64,000 bases of DNA. It comes from Variovorax beijingensis. GTDB lineage: Bacteria > Pseudomonadota > Gammaproteobacteria > Burkholderiales > Burkholderiaceae_C. A model generated the notes under the pieces. The model saw only the letters and a program-made list of their open reading frames with translations. It was not told the DNA's origin and made no database searches. The translations under genes and the position numbers were made by a program. Positions 1 through 7,591 of the stretch are shown one piece after another. Location of the stretch: positions 922,001 to 986,000 of the forward strand of contig NZ_VIVL01000001.1 in the NCBI RefSeq assembly GCF_007828835.1, in the 5' to 3' direction. Within the stretch, counting starts at the first letter, position 1, and every line of letters begins with the position of its first letter.

Positions 1-2
1 AG

Positions 3-677
3 CCGCTGGCGCTGTCCGAAATGGCGCGGCTGCTCGAGATGCCGGTGTCCAGCTGCCTCGGGCTGATCCGCACGCTGGAAGAGCAGGGCTACATGTATGA
101 GACCGGCCGCCGCCAGGGCTACTACCCGACCGGCCGGCTGCTCGCGATGGCGCAGGTCATCGCGGCCCACGACCCGGTGCTCGACCGCGTGCGGCCCGCG
201 CTCGAAGAGCTGCGCGACGGTGCGCGCGAAACCGTGCTGTTCGGCAAGTTCCGCGACCCGAGCACGGTCGTCTATCTGGAAGTGCTGAGTGCGCCGCAGA
301 GCATTCGCTATTCCGCCGAGTCGGGCGAAACCCGCCCGGCCTATGCCAATTCGATGGGCCGCGCGCTGCTCTCCACGCTTGCGCCCGAGGCGCGCCGCAA
401 GCTGCTGGCAGCCACTCCGTTGGCAGCGCTGACCGACGCCACGCTGACCACACCCGATGCCATCGAGCAGGAGCTCGAACGCTCGCCCGCGCGCGGCTGG
501 TACGGCAACCTGGGCGAGAGCATCCCCGATCTCGTCGGCCTCGCATGGCCGCTGCGCATCGGGGGCGAGGCCTACGCGATCTCGGTGGCGGGCCCGCGCT
601 ACCGGCTGGAGCCGCGCATCGACGAGGTGGCCGCCATGCTGCGCTCCGCCTGCCTGGCCATCGAACACAAAGGCTGA
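3..677 (+). CDS. IclR family transcriptional regulator (5' end outside window)
   Basis: The reading frame is open to the left edge, so the true start lies upstream; the first ATG at 21 is inside the N-terminal winged helix. The visible part begins in the DNA-binding helix-turn-helix (residues like 'SSCLGLIRTLEEQGYM'), followed by the wing ('GRRQGYYPTGRLL') and the effector-binding domain of IclR proteins ('NSMGRALLSTL', ending in 'AMLRSACLAIE'). IclR regulators usually control the adjacent catabolic genes in response to a small aromatic or organic acid. The stop is directly followed by the ATG of the cupin gene, so it appears to be co-transcribed with the cupin, Bug protein, CoA-transferase and dehydrogenase downstream. 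The effector is unknown. Confidence 0.88.
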   Translation, partial: PLALSEMARLLEMPVSSCLGLIRTLEEQGYMYETGRRQGYYPTGRLLAMAQVIAAHDPVLDRVRPALEELRDGARETVLFGKFRDPSTVVYLEVLSAPQSIRYSAESGETRPAYANSMGRALLSTLAPEARRKLLAATPLAALTDATLTTPDAIEQELERSPARGWYGNLGESIPDLVGLAWPLRIGGEAYAISVAGPRYRLEPRIDEVAAMLRSACLAIEHKG

Positions 678-1070
678 ATGAAAACAATGACTGCACCACG
701 CTACTTCGTCCGCGAGAGCGAGATCGCCGACTACCACCCGGCCAACCACACCGGCACCCTGAACAAGCGCCTGATCGGCCCCGAGACTGTGGGCGCGAAG
801 CAGCTGGAGGTGCTGGTCGGCCACATCCAGAAGGGCAAGGGCGCGCTGCCGCATGCGCACCCGGGCATCGAGCAGGTCTGCTACATGCTCGAAGGCCGCG
901 CGGTCGCCGAGGTGGGCGGCCAGCGGCAGGAGCTGCACCCCGGTGACAGCTGCTTTTTCCCGGCCGACGCGATGCACACCTTCACGGTGGTGAGCGACGA
1001 GCCGGTGCGCGTGCTGGTCATCTACAGCCCGCCGTACGAGGAATCGCCGGAGCGCGTGATCCGGCCCTGA
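678..1070 (+). CDS. single-domain cupin protein
   Basis: 130 residues forming one cupin beta-barrel. Motif 1 is visible as 'HAHPGIEQVCYMLEGRAVAEVG' (metal ligands H, H, E) and motif 2 as 'LHPGDSCFFPADAMHTF' (ligand H), so a mononuclear metal site is probably intact. Such small cupins serve as dioxygenases, isomerases, decarboxylases or ligand sensors, and the sequence does not decide between these. The ATG abuts the stop of the IclR gene with no gap, and a Bug-type binding protein gene starts 27 bases after the stop, so it likely acts in the same catabolic pathway. A role in substrate conversion is inferred from context only. Confidence 0.8.
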   Translation: MKTMTAPRYFVRESEIADYHPANHTGTLNKRLIGPETVGAKQLEVLVGHIQKGKGALPHAHPGIEQVCYMLEGRAVAEVGGQRQELHPGDSCFFPADAMHTFTVVSDEPVRVLVIYSPPYEESPERVIRP

Positions 1071-1096
1071 ACGACAACCACCCGGAGACAAGAACC

Positions 1097-2107
1097 ATGC
1101 AGACGAAGAACGCGACAACCACGGTCGCGGTGGCAAGCCGCCGCCGTTTCATTTCCATCGGCGCCGCCGCGGGCCTGGCCGGCGCGGCGCCCTGGGCCTT
1201 TGCGCAGGAGGGCTACCCGAAGCAGCCGATCAAGCTGATCGTGCCCTTCGCGGCCGGCAGCGGCACCGATGCGGTGGCGCGCATCACGGGGCAGATGCTG
1301 GGCGAGGCGCTGAAGGCCTCGGTCATCGTGGACAACCGCGCGGGCGCCAACGGCGTGATCGCCGCCGAGTTCGTGGCCAAGGCGCCGCCCGACGGCTACA
1401 CGCTCTTCATGACCACCAACACCACGCACTCGGCCAACCCGAGCCTGATGAAGTCGCTGCCCTACGACCCGGTGAAGGACTTCGCGCCCGTGAGTCGCAT
1501 GGGCAACCTGCCGTTCATGCTGGTGGTGAACAACGAGCTGCCGGTGAAGAGCGTGGCCGAGCTGCTGGCCTGGGGCCGCGCGCATCCGGGCAAGCTGACC
1601 TATGCGAGCGGCAACAGCACCGGCATCGTGAGTGGTGCCACGCTCTCGCGCATGAGCGGCGTGCCGATGCTGCACGTGCCCTACAAGAGCACGCCGCCCG
1701 CGATTGCCGACCTGATCGGCGGGCAGGTGTCGATGATGGTGGTCGACCTCGCCGCGGGGCTCGCCACGGTGAAGGCCGGCAAGATGCGCGCGATCGCGGT
1801 CACCACGCAGGAGCGCACCAAGCTGTTTCCCGAACTGCCGCCGCTGGCCGATACGCCAGAGCTCAAGGGCTTCGACATCACCTCGTGGAACGGCGTGTTC
1901 GCGCCGGCCGGCACGCCGCGCGACGTGGTGCTGAAGCTCAACAAGGTGCTGTCGGAAATGGCGAACGGCGCGGCCTTCCGCGAGCGGGTGGCGAAGCTGG
2001 GCTTCGATGCCTTCGGCAGCACGCCGGAGGAGCTGGGGGCGTTCACGGTGGCGGAGCTGGCGAAGTGGAAGAAGCTGATCCAGGCGGCCGGCATTCAACC
2101 GGAATGA
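1097..2107 (+). CDS. Bug/TctC-family tricarboxylate transporter substrate-binding protein
   Basis: 336 residues. The N-terminus has a twin-arginine type signal ('SRRRFISIGAAAGLAGAAPWAFA', residues about 14-37), so the protein is probably exported folded through Tat. The mature part shows the Bug signature ('YPKQPIKLIVPFAAGSGTDAVAR', 'VDNRAGANGVIAAEFVA', 'PPDGYTLFM', 'LHVPYKSTPPA'). Bug proteins bind carboxylates in the periplasm and deliver them to TctAB-type permeases or act as sensors; they are very numerous in Burkholderiales. No TctA/TctB genes lie beside it. Its place between a cupin and a CoA-transferase suggests capture of the acid that is later CoA-activated. A Shine-Dalgarno-like GGAGA precedes the start. 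Confidence 0.93.
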   Translation: MQTKNATTTVAVASRRRFISIGAAAGLAGAAPWAFAQEGYPKQPIKLIVPFAAGSGTDAVARITGQMLGEALKASVIVDNRAGANGVIAAEFVAKAPPDGYTLFMTTNTTHSANPSLMKSLPYDPVKDFAPVSRMGNLPFMLVVNNELPVKSVAELLAWGRAHPGKLTYASGNSTGIVSGATLSRMSGVPMLHVPYKSTPPAIADLIGGQVSMMVVDLAAGLATVKAGKMRAIAVTTQERTKLFPELPPLADTPELKGFDITSWNGVFAPAGTPRDVVLKLNKVLSEMANGAAFRERVAKLGFDAFGSTPEELGAFTVAELAKWKKLIQAAGIQPE

Positions 2108-2129
2108 GCATGCAGTCGAGTCTGAATTT

Positions 2130-2230
2130 CTCCCTCCCCTTCCGGGGGAGGGCAGGGGTGGGGGCTCGCAGCGCCGCCATCGCGCGCCCTGCCTGCCCCC
2201 ATCCCAGCCTTCCCCCGGAAGGGGAAGGAG
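2130..2230 (+). repeat. palindromic intergenic repeat, copy A, whose end supplies a ribosome binding site
   Basis: A 101-base element with two C/G-run arms that are imperfect inverted repeats. The left arm begins CTCCCTCCCCTTCCGGGGGA and the right arm ends CCCCCGGAAGGGGAAGGAG. A second copy with the same arms is inside uvrA at 13501-13614. The last bases (AAGGAG, 2225-2230) sit seven bases before the ATG of the CoA-transferase, so the repeat terminus doubles as its Shine-Dalgarno sequence. The arms differ from copy B in a matched way (TTCC with GGAA here; CGCC with GGCG there), as expected if the two arms pair. Confidence 0.85.
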
Positions 2231-2237
2231 CAGAGAC

Positions 2238-3464
2238 ATGAGCACCGCTGGACCACTCCAGGGCATCCGCATCCTCGACCTCACGGCCGTGGTGATGGGC
2301 CCCTACGCCACGCAGACGCTCGGCGACCTCGGCGCCGACATCGTCAAGGTCGAGCCGCCCGCCGGCGACAACCTGCGCGCCGTCGGCCCGATGCGCCATG
2401 CCGGCATGGGCGCGATGGCGATGCACCTCAACCGCAACAAGCGCTCGATCGTGCTCGACCTCAAGCAGCCCGAGGGACGCGAGGCCTGCCTGCGGCTCGC
2501 GGCTGGCTGCGATGCGCTGATCTACAACACGCGCCCGCAGGCGATGGCGCGGCTCGGGCTCGACTACGAAGCCGTGGCCGCGGTCAATCCGAAGATCGTC
2601 TACCTCGGCGCCTTCGGCTACGGCGAGGACGGCCCCTATGCCGGCAAACCCGCCTACGACGACCTGATCCAGGGGGCGGCCGGCGTGGCCTCGTTGTTCG
2701 CGCAGCAAAGCGGCGGCGCACCGCGCTACGCGCCCGTCACGCTGGCCGACCGCGCCGTGGGGCTGCAGGCCGCCATCGCGCTGCTCGCCGCCGTGCTGCA
2801 CGCGCAGCGCACCGGCCGCGGCCAGGCGGTCGAGGTGCCGATGTTCGAGGCGCTCTCGCAGTTCGTGATGGGCGACCACCTCGGCGGCCACAGCTTCGAG
2901 CCGCCGCTCGGCCCCACCGGCTATGCGCGCCTGCTCGCGCCGCACCGCAAGCCCTACGCCACGGCCGACGGCTACCTGAGCGTGCTGATCTACAACGACA
3001 AGCACTGGCAGGCCTTCTTCGACCTGATCGGCCGGCCCGAACTGCGCGCTTCGCCGATGTTCGGCACGCACACGGCGCGCGCCGCGAACATCGGCGCGGT
3101 CTATGCGTTCGTGGCCGAAGTGATGGCCACGCGCAGCAGCGATGACTGGATGGCCGCATTGGAAGCGGCCGACATCCCGGTCGCGCAGCTGCACAGCACC
3201 GAGAGCCTGCTCGGCGACCCGCACCTGCGCGCGGTCGATTTCTTTCCCGAATTCGACCATCCGAGCGAAGGCCGCATCCGCACGCTCGCGCCGGTCGGCC
3301 GCTACAGCGCCACGCCCGCGGCCATCCGCCGCATGGCGCCGCGCATCGGCGAGCACAGCGTCGAGCTGCTGCGCGAAGCGGGTTACGGCGATGAAGCCAT
3401 CGACCGCCTGCTCGCCCGCGGCATCACGCTGCAGCCGGCCCCACCCAAGGACAACGACGAATGA
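2238..3464 (+). CDS. CaiB/BaiF family (class III) CoA-transferase
   Basis: 408 residues, normal for family III CoA-transferases, which move CoA between an acyl-CoA donor and a carboxylic acid through an aspartyl-CoA intermediate. The N-terminus 'GIRILDLTAVVMGPYATQTLGDLGADIVKVEPP' is diagnostic, followed by 'HLNRNKRSIVLDLKQPEGRE', and the conserved Asp region lies at 'YDDLIQGAAGVASL' (about residue 140-155). Cytoplasmic. The stop overlaps the acyl-CoA dehydrogenase start by four bases (ATGA), so the two are translationally coupled: the acid would be activated and then oxidised. The ribosome binding site is supplied by the end of the upstream repeat. The substrate cannot be read from sequence. 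Confidence 0.93.
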   Translation: MSTAGPLQGIRILDLTAVVMGPYATQTLGDLGADIVKVEPPAGDNLRAVGPMRHAGMGAMAMHLNRNKRSIVLDLKQPEGREACLRLAAGCDALIYNTRPQAMARLGLDYEAVAAVNPKIVYLGAFGYGEDGPYAGKPAYDDLIQGAAGVASLFAQQSGGAPRYAPVTLADRAVGLQAAIALLAAVLHAQRTGRGQAVEVPMFEALSQFVMGDHLGGHSFEPPLGPTGYARLLAPHRKPYATADGYLSVLIYNDKHWQAFFDLIGRPELRASPMFGTHTARAANIGAVYAFVAEVMATRSSDDWMAALEAADIPVAQLHSTESLLGDPHLRAVDFFPEFDHPSEGRIRTLAPVGRYSATPAAIRRMAPRIGEHSVELLREAGYGDEAIDRLLARGITLQPAPPKDNDE

Positions 3465-4630
3465 ACTTCTCCCTCAACGAAGACCAGCGCTCGCTGGTGG
3501 CCGCCATCGAGCGGCTGTGCGAAGACTTCCCCGTCGACTACTGGCGCGACCACGACGACCGCGCCGCGTTCCCGCACGAGTTCCACCGCGCCGTGGCCGG
3601 CAGCGGCTGGCTCGGCATCGCGATGCCCGAGGCGCAGGGCGGCGCGGGCCTGGGCATCACCGAGGCGGCGCTGATGATGCGCGCCATCAGCGCATCGGGC
3701 GCGGGCATGTCGGGCGCATCGTCGGTGCACATGAACATCTTCGGGCTCAACCCGGTGGTGGTGTTCGGCAGCGAGGCACAGCGCCAGCGCTTCCTGCCGC
3801 CGCTGATCGCCGGCACCGAGAAGGCCTGCTTCGCGGTGACTGAGCCCGACGCGGGGCTCGACACGACGAGCCTCAAGACGCAGGCGGTGCGCCAGCCGAA
3901 CGGCAGCTACCTGCTGCACGGCCGCAAGATCTGGATCTCGACCGCGCAGGTGGCCGACCGCATGCTGATCCTCACGCGCACCACGGCGCTCGGCCAGGTG
4001 AAGAAGCCCACGCAGGGCCTCACGCTGTTCTACACGCCGCTGGACCGCACCAAGGTCGAAGTGCGCGAGATCCACAAGCTGGGCCGCGCGGCGGTCGACT
4101 CGAACATGCTCTTCATCGACGGCCTCGAAGTGCCGGAGGAAGACCGCATCGGCGAGGAAGGACGCGGCTTCGAATACATCCTGCACGGGCTCAACCCCGA
4201 GCGCATATTGATTGCGGCCGAGGCCATCGGCATCGGCCGCGCCGCGCTGCGCATCGCCTCGCAGTACGCGCAGGAGCGCGTCGTGTTCGGCCGGCCGATC
4301 GGCCAGAACCAGGGCGTGGCGCACCCGCTCGCACGCGCCTGGGCCAACCTCGAGGCGGCCGACCTGATGGTGTTCAAGGCCGCCACGCTGTACGACGCGG
4401 GCGAGCCCTGCGGCATCGAGGCCAACGCCGCCAAGTACCTGGCGGCCGAGGCGGCGCACGACGCCTGCCAGAACGCGGTTCTCACGCTGGGCGGTATGGG
4501 CTATGCGAAGGAATACCATGTCGAGCGGCTGCTGCGCGAGAGCTACATTCCGCGCATTGCGCCGGTCAGTCCGCAGATGATCCTGAACTTCATCGCGGAA
4601 AAGGCGCTCGGCCTGCCCAAGTCGTACTGA
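3461..4630 (+). CDS. acyl-CoA dehydrogenase family flavoenzyme
   Basis: 389 residues with the three-part acyl-CoA dehydrogenase layout: N-terminal helices ('[20 protein letters not shown]'), middle beta domain with the FAD/substrate motif '[18 protein letters not shown]' (about 123-140) and '[14 protein letters not shown]', and C-terminal helices ending '[20 protein letters not shown]'. The usual catalytic glutamate near the C-terminus (YEGT in medium-chain enzymes) is not present; the site reads 'PRIAPVSPQ'. A glutamate at residue 247 ('[11 protein letters not shown]') matches the position used by isovaleryl- and long-chain enzymes and is the likely base (inference). Coupled by ATGA overlap to the CoA-transferase. 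Substrate unknown. Confidence 0.92.
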   Translation: MNFSLNEDQRSLVAAIERLCEDFPVDYWRDHDDRAAFPHEFHRAVAGSGWLGIAMPEAQGGAGLGITEAALMMRAISASGAGMSGASSVHMNIFGLNPVVVFGSEAQRQRFLPPLIAGTEKACFAVTEPDAGLDTTSLKTQAVRQPNGSYLLHGRKIWISTAQVADRMLILTRTTALGQVKKPTQGLTLFYTPLDRTKVEVREIHKLGRAAVDSNMLFIDGLEVPEEDRIGEEGRGFEYILHGLNPERILIAAEAIGIGRAALRIASQYAQERVVFGRPIGQNQGVAHPLARAWANLEAADLMVFKAATLYDAGEPCGIEANAAKYLAAEAAHDACQNAVLTLGGMGYAKEYHVERLLRESYIPRIAPVSPQMILNFIAEKALGLPKSY

Positions 4631-4643
4631 TGCTGCCCATGCC

Positions 4644-4937
4644 ATGAATCCATCCGCCGTCACCCGCCATCTCGTCGTCCGCGGCCTGGTGCAGGGCGTG
4701 GGCTATCGCTGGTCGATGGTGCAGGCCGCGCGGCGCCTGGGCGTGCGCGGCTGGGTGCGCAACCGCCGCGACGGCAGCGTGGAGGCGCTGGCCTGCGGCC
4801 CGGCCGCTGCGGTCGATGCGCTGGTCGCGTGGGCCCGCAGCGGGCCGGACGGCGCGCGGGTGGATGCGCTGGAAGCGGTGGAGGCGCCCGCGCCCGCCGA
4901 GCCGCCATCGGATTTCGTGCAGCGCGAAACGGCGTGA
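4644..4937 (+). CDS. acyP: acylphosphatase
   Basis: 97 residues, the typical small ferredoxin-like acylphosphatase. The active-site loop '[22 protein letters not shown]' carries the phosphate-binding arginine (R22), and '[17 protein letters not shown]' carries the catalytic asparagine (N40). The enzyme hydrolyses carboxyl-phosphate bonds such as acetyl- or carbamoyl-phosphate in the cytosol. It begins 13 bases after the acyl-CoA dehydrogenase stop and could be read from the same transcript, but acylphosphatase genes are scattered and a functional link is not evident. The 139 bases that follow contain no gene. Confidence 0.92.
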   Translation: MNPSAVTRHLVVRGLVQGVGYRWSMVQAARRLGVRGWVRNRRDGSVEALACGPAAAVDALVAWARSGPDGARVDALEAVEAPAPAEPPSDFVQRETA

Positions 4938-5076
4938 ACCGCGGCGCTGGCACGATCTGCAACGCCGCTGGCAGGCATTGCAACCCCTGCGGCAGGCACC
5001 GCCGAGCACGCCGGAGCCAGACGGCCGACAATTGACGGACGCTTTTTCCTTTCCCCAGCGAACCCAGAGACATCCC

Positions 5077-5997
5077 ATGAAACTCCCCGCCAAGGTCCAG
5101 ATCGTCGACGTCGGTCCGCGCGACGGACTGCAGAACGAGAAGCAACCGGTCTCCGCCGAAATCAAGATCGGCCTCGTGCACCGCCTGCAGGACGCCGGCC
5201 TGAAGGAGATCGAGGTCACCAGCTTCGTGAGCCCCAAGTGGGTGCCGCAGATGGCCGACGCTGCCTCCGTGATGCACGGCATAAAGCGCAAGCCCGGCGT
5301 GCGCTATTCGGTGCTCACGCCCAACATGAAGGGCTTCGAGGCCGCCATTGCCGCGCCGCGCGAGGAATGGCCCGACGAGATCGTGGTCTTCGGCGCCGCG
5401 AGCGAGGCCTTCAGCCAGAAGAACATCAACTGCTCCATTGCCGAGAGCATCGAGCGCTTCGCACCCGTGGTGGCCGCGGCGCGCGACAAGGGCATCGCGG
5501 TGCGCGGCGCCATGTCGTGCACCGTGGGCTGCCCGTACGAAGGCGAGATCGCGCCCGAGCGCGTGGGCATGCTGGCGAAGCTGATGAAGGACATCGGCGT
5601 GCAGCGCGTGGACGTGGCCGACACCATCGGCGTGGGCACGCCGCGCAAGGTGAAGGCCGCCATCGAGGCCACGCTGGCGCACTTCGACGTGGACCACGTC
5701 TCGGGCCACTTCCACGACACCTACGGCCAGGCGCTGGTCAACACGCTGGCCTCGCTGGAGCTGGGGGTCTGGAATTTCCAGTCGTCCTCCGCCGGGCTGG
5801 GCGGCTGCCCCTACGCCAAGGGCGCGACCGGCAACGTCGCCACCGAAGACGTGGTCTACATGCTGCACGGCATGGGCATCGAGACCGGCATCGACCTGGA
5901 CAGGCTGATCGACGCGGGCGTCTACATCAGCGAGGCGCTGGGGCGCGAGCCGAATTCGCGCGCCTCCAAGGCGATCCGTACCAAGAGGGCGGGATGA
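5077..5997 (+). CDS. mvaB: hydroxymethylglutaryl-CoA lyase
   Basis: 306 residues, TIM-barrel of the HMGL family. It cleaves HMG-CoA to acetoacetate and acetyl-CoA, the last step of leucine degradation. Diagnostic segments: 'VDVGPRDGLQNEK' near the N-terminus (metal and acyl-CoA site), 'VTSFVSPKWVPQMAD', the metal-binding 'HFHDTYGQALVN', and the signature 'GLGGCPYAKGATGN' with catalytic Cys at residue 244. The ATG at 5077 was chosen because the family N-terminus starts there; the open frame extends upstream without homology. A GGACGC...CCCAGAGAC leader precedes it. No other leucine-pathway genes are in the window. Confidence 0.95.
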   Translation: MKLPAKVQIVDVGPRDGLQNEKQPVSAEIKIGLVHRLQDAGLKEIEVTSFVSPKWVPQMADAASVMHGIKRKPGVRYSVLTPNMKGFEAAIAAPREEWPDEIVVFGAASEAFSQKNINCSIAESIERFAPVVAAARDKGIAVRGAMSCTVGCPYEGEIAPERVGMLAKLMKDIGVQRVDVADTIGVGTPRKVKAAIEATLAHFDVDHVSGHFHDTYGQALVNTLASLELGVWNFQSSSAGLGGCPYAKGATGNVATEDVVYMLHGMGIETGIDLDRLIDAGVYISEALGREPNSRASKAIRTKRAG

Positions 5998-6027
5998 TGA
6001 GCGTCGACACAAAGCGGGAGGCATCTG

Positions 6028-6516
6028 ATGTGCGGCGCTGAACTTCATTCACTGCCCGAAGGCGTGCAGCGCGTTTCCCGTGTGCTGCAGGACGCGGGCC
6101 ACCCCCATTCGCCGCGCATGCTCGACGACGCCTGCCGCACCGCGCAGCAGGCGGCCGACGCGCTCGGCATCGGGGTCGGGCAGATCGCCAAGAGCATCGT
6201 CTTCCGGCGCAAGAGCGACGACGCGGCAGTGCTGGTCATCACCTCGGGCGACAAGCGCGTCGACGAGAAGAAGGTCGATGTGCTGGTCGGCAAGACCGGC
6301 CGCGCCGATGCGGAGTTCGTGAAGGCGCGCACCGGCTTCACGATCGGCGGCGTGTCGCCCGTGGCGCATGCCACGCCGCCGGTGGTGCTGATCGACCGCG
6401 AGCTGTTCCGCTTCGAGGAGATCTGGGCCGCGGCGGGCCATCCGCATGCGGTGTTCCAACTGCGCCCGCAAGACCTCGAGAAGCTCACCGGCGCGCCGGT
6501 GGCCGACGTGGTGTGA
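6028..6516 (+). CDS. YbaK/EbsC-type aminoacyl-tRNA deacylase family protein
   Basis: 162 residues covering the whole YbaK/prolyl-tRNA synthetase-associated domain. Members hydrolyse mischarged tRNAs such as Cys-tRNA(Pro) or Ala-tRNA(Pro) in trans. Conserved elements are 'QIAKSIVFRRK' (the lysine that holds the substrate phosphate/ribose), 'VITSGDKRVDEKKV' and 'TGFTIGGVSPVAH', the last being the classic GxxxGGxSPxG-like loop (here with A-H after P-V). It follows mvaB after 30 bases and is followed by the DUF1289 gene with one spare base, so they may share a transcript. Which mischarged tRNA it edits is not decided by sequence. Confidence 0.85.
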   Translation: MCGAELHSLPEGVQRVSRVLQDAGHPHSPRMLDDACRTAQQAADALGIGVGQIAKSIVFRRKSDDAAVLVITSGDKRVDEKKVDVLVGKTGRADAEFVKARTGFTIGGVSPVAHATPPVVLIDRELFRFEEIWAAAGHPHAVFQLRPQDLEKLTGAPVADVV

Positions 6517-6517
6517 T

Positions 6518-6784
6518 GTGAATTTCGACACCGCGCAAACGCTGGCCGAACGCGCCGCCGCCGTGCAGCGCTCGGCCGAAGATGCGCCGTCGCCCTGCAC
6601 CTCGGTCTGCCGCATGGACCGCCTGAGCGGCTTCTGCGAAGGGTGCCTGCGCACCATCCCCGAGATCGCCGGCTGGAGCAAGATGGATGACGACGCGCGG
6701 CGCAGCGTATGGCGCGCGATAGAGTTGCGGGCACGGGCCGGCATCTGGCGCATCCCGGAGCCATCAGGAGACAACCACGCATGA
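6518..6784 (+). CDS. DUF1289 family protein
   Basis: 88 residues if the GTG at 6518, one base after the YbaK-like stop, is the start; the open frame extends upstream but that part overlaps the YbaK gene and looks non-coding. The core 'SPCTSVCRMDRLSGFCEGCLRTIPEIAGW' has four cysteines (CxxxC...CxxC) and is the DUF1289 signature, a small probable metal- or Fe-S-binding module of unknown function common in proteobacteria. The rest is helical ('MDDDARRSVWRAIELRAR'). It overlaps the next gene by ATGA, implying translational coupling to the isomerase. Function unknown. Confidence 0.8.
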   Translation: MNFDTAQTLAERAAAVQRSAEDAPSPCTSVCRMDRLSGFCEGCLRTIPEIAGWSKMDDDARRSVWRAIELRARAGIWRIPEPSGDNHA

Positions 6785-7425
6785 AGCACATCGACTTCTA
6801 CCTCGACTTCATCTCGCCCTACGCGCACCTTGCGTTCGAGCACCTGCCCCAGGCGCTCGAGGGCCTGAGCTGCAGCGTGGCCTACAAGCCGGTGCTGCTG
6901 GGCGCGATCCTCAAGCACCACGGCCAGCTCGGCCCGGCCGAGATTCCCGCCAAGCGCAGCTGGACCTACCGTCACGTGCTCTGGCTCGGCCATGCGAACG
7001 GCATCCCGATCGAGATGCCGGCCTCGCATCCGTACAACCCGCTGCCGCACCTGCGGCTCGCGCTGTCGACCTCGGACGACGGCAGCATCAGCCGCCTCGT
7101 GGCCGAAACCATCTTGCGCAACGTGTGGCGCGGCGGCGAGGAAGCCGGCGATGCCACGCGGCTGGCCGCGCTGGCAGCACAGCTGGAACCGAAGCGCGAC
7201 GTGAACGGCGACGAGAACAAGGCGCTGCTCAAGCGCAACACCGACGAGGCCCTGCAGGCCGGCGTGTTCGGCACGCCGAGCTGCGTGGTCGACGGCCGCC
7301 TGTTCTGGGGCTTCGACGGCCTCGCGATGCTGCGCGCCTACCTGGCCGGCGACGCCTGGTTCGACGGCCCGCAATGGGCGGCGGCCGACCAGCGGCCCTC
7401 CTTGCTGCGAAGCAGCAAAAGCTGA
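6781..7425 (+). CDS. 2-hydroxychromene-2-carboxylate isomerase family (DsbA-fold, kappa-GST-like) protein
   Basis: 214 residues. The N-terminus 'MKHIDFYLDFISPYAHLAFEHLP' is typical of the HCCA isomerase/FrnE-like branch of the thioredoxin superfamily, where a Ser-Pro replaces the redox CxxC, and 'GVFGTPSCVVDGRLFWGFDGLAML' is the conserved cis-Pro glutathione-binding end. In naphthalene degraders the family isomerises 2-hydroxychromene-2-carboxylate using glutathione; outside such operons, as here, the substrate is usually unknown. The ATG at 6781 overlaps the upstream stop (ATGA). I am confident of the family, not of the substrate. Confidence 0.88.
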   Translation: MKHIDFYLDFISPYAHLAFEHLPQALEGLSCSVAYKPVLLGAILKHHGQLGPAEIPAKRSWTYRHVLWLGHANGIPIEMPASHPYNPLPHLRLALSTSDDGSISRLVAETILRNVWRGGEEAGDATRLAALAAQLEPKRDVNGDENKALLKRNTDEALQAGVFGTPSCVVDGRLFWGFDGLAMLRAYLAGDAWFDGPQWAAADQRPSLLRSSKS

Positions 7426-7591
7426 GCAGAAGGCCGATTTCTTACAAGCTGAAACGGACCCCGCGGGTTTCACCTTAATCCGTAAGCGTCGGTTCAGTTT
7501 CGCGAAAGGCTCGGGTCAGTCGCGCCTCCAAGAATGCTTCACGGTCCCGAATGCCGGGGCCGACCGAACGCATACACAGGAGACGACGCAA

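Noticed and set aside
4938..5076. Possible short repeats (CTGCAACGCCGCTGGCAGGCA-like pieces) before the HMG-CoA lyase gene
   Set aside because: The similarity is imperfect and short, and no further copies are visible; I do not call it a repeat element.
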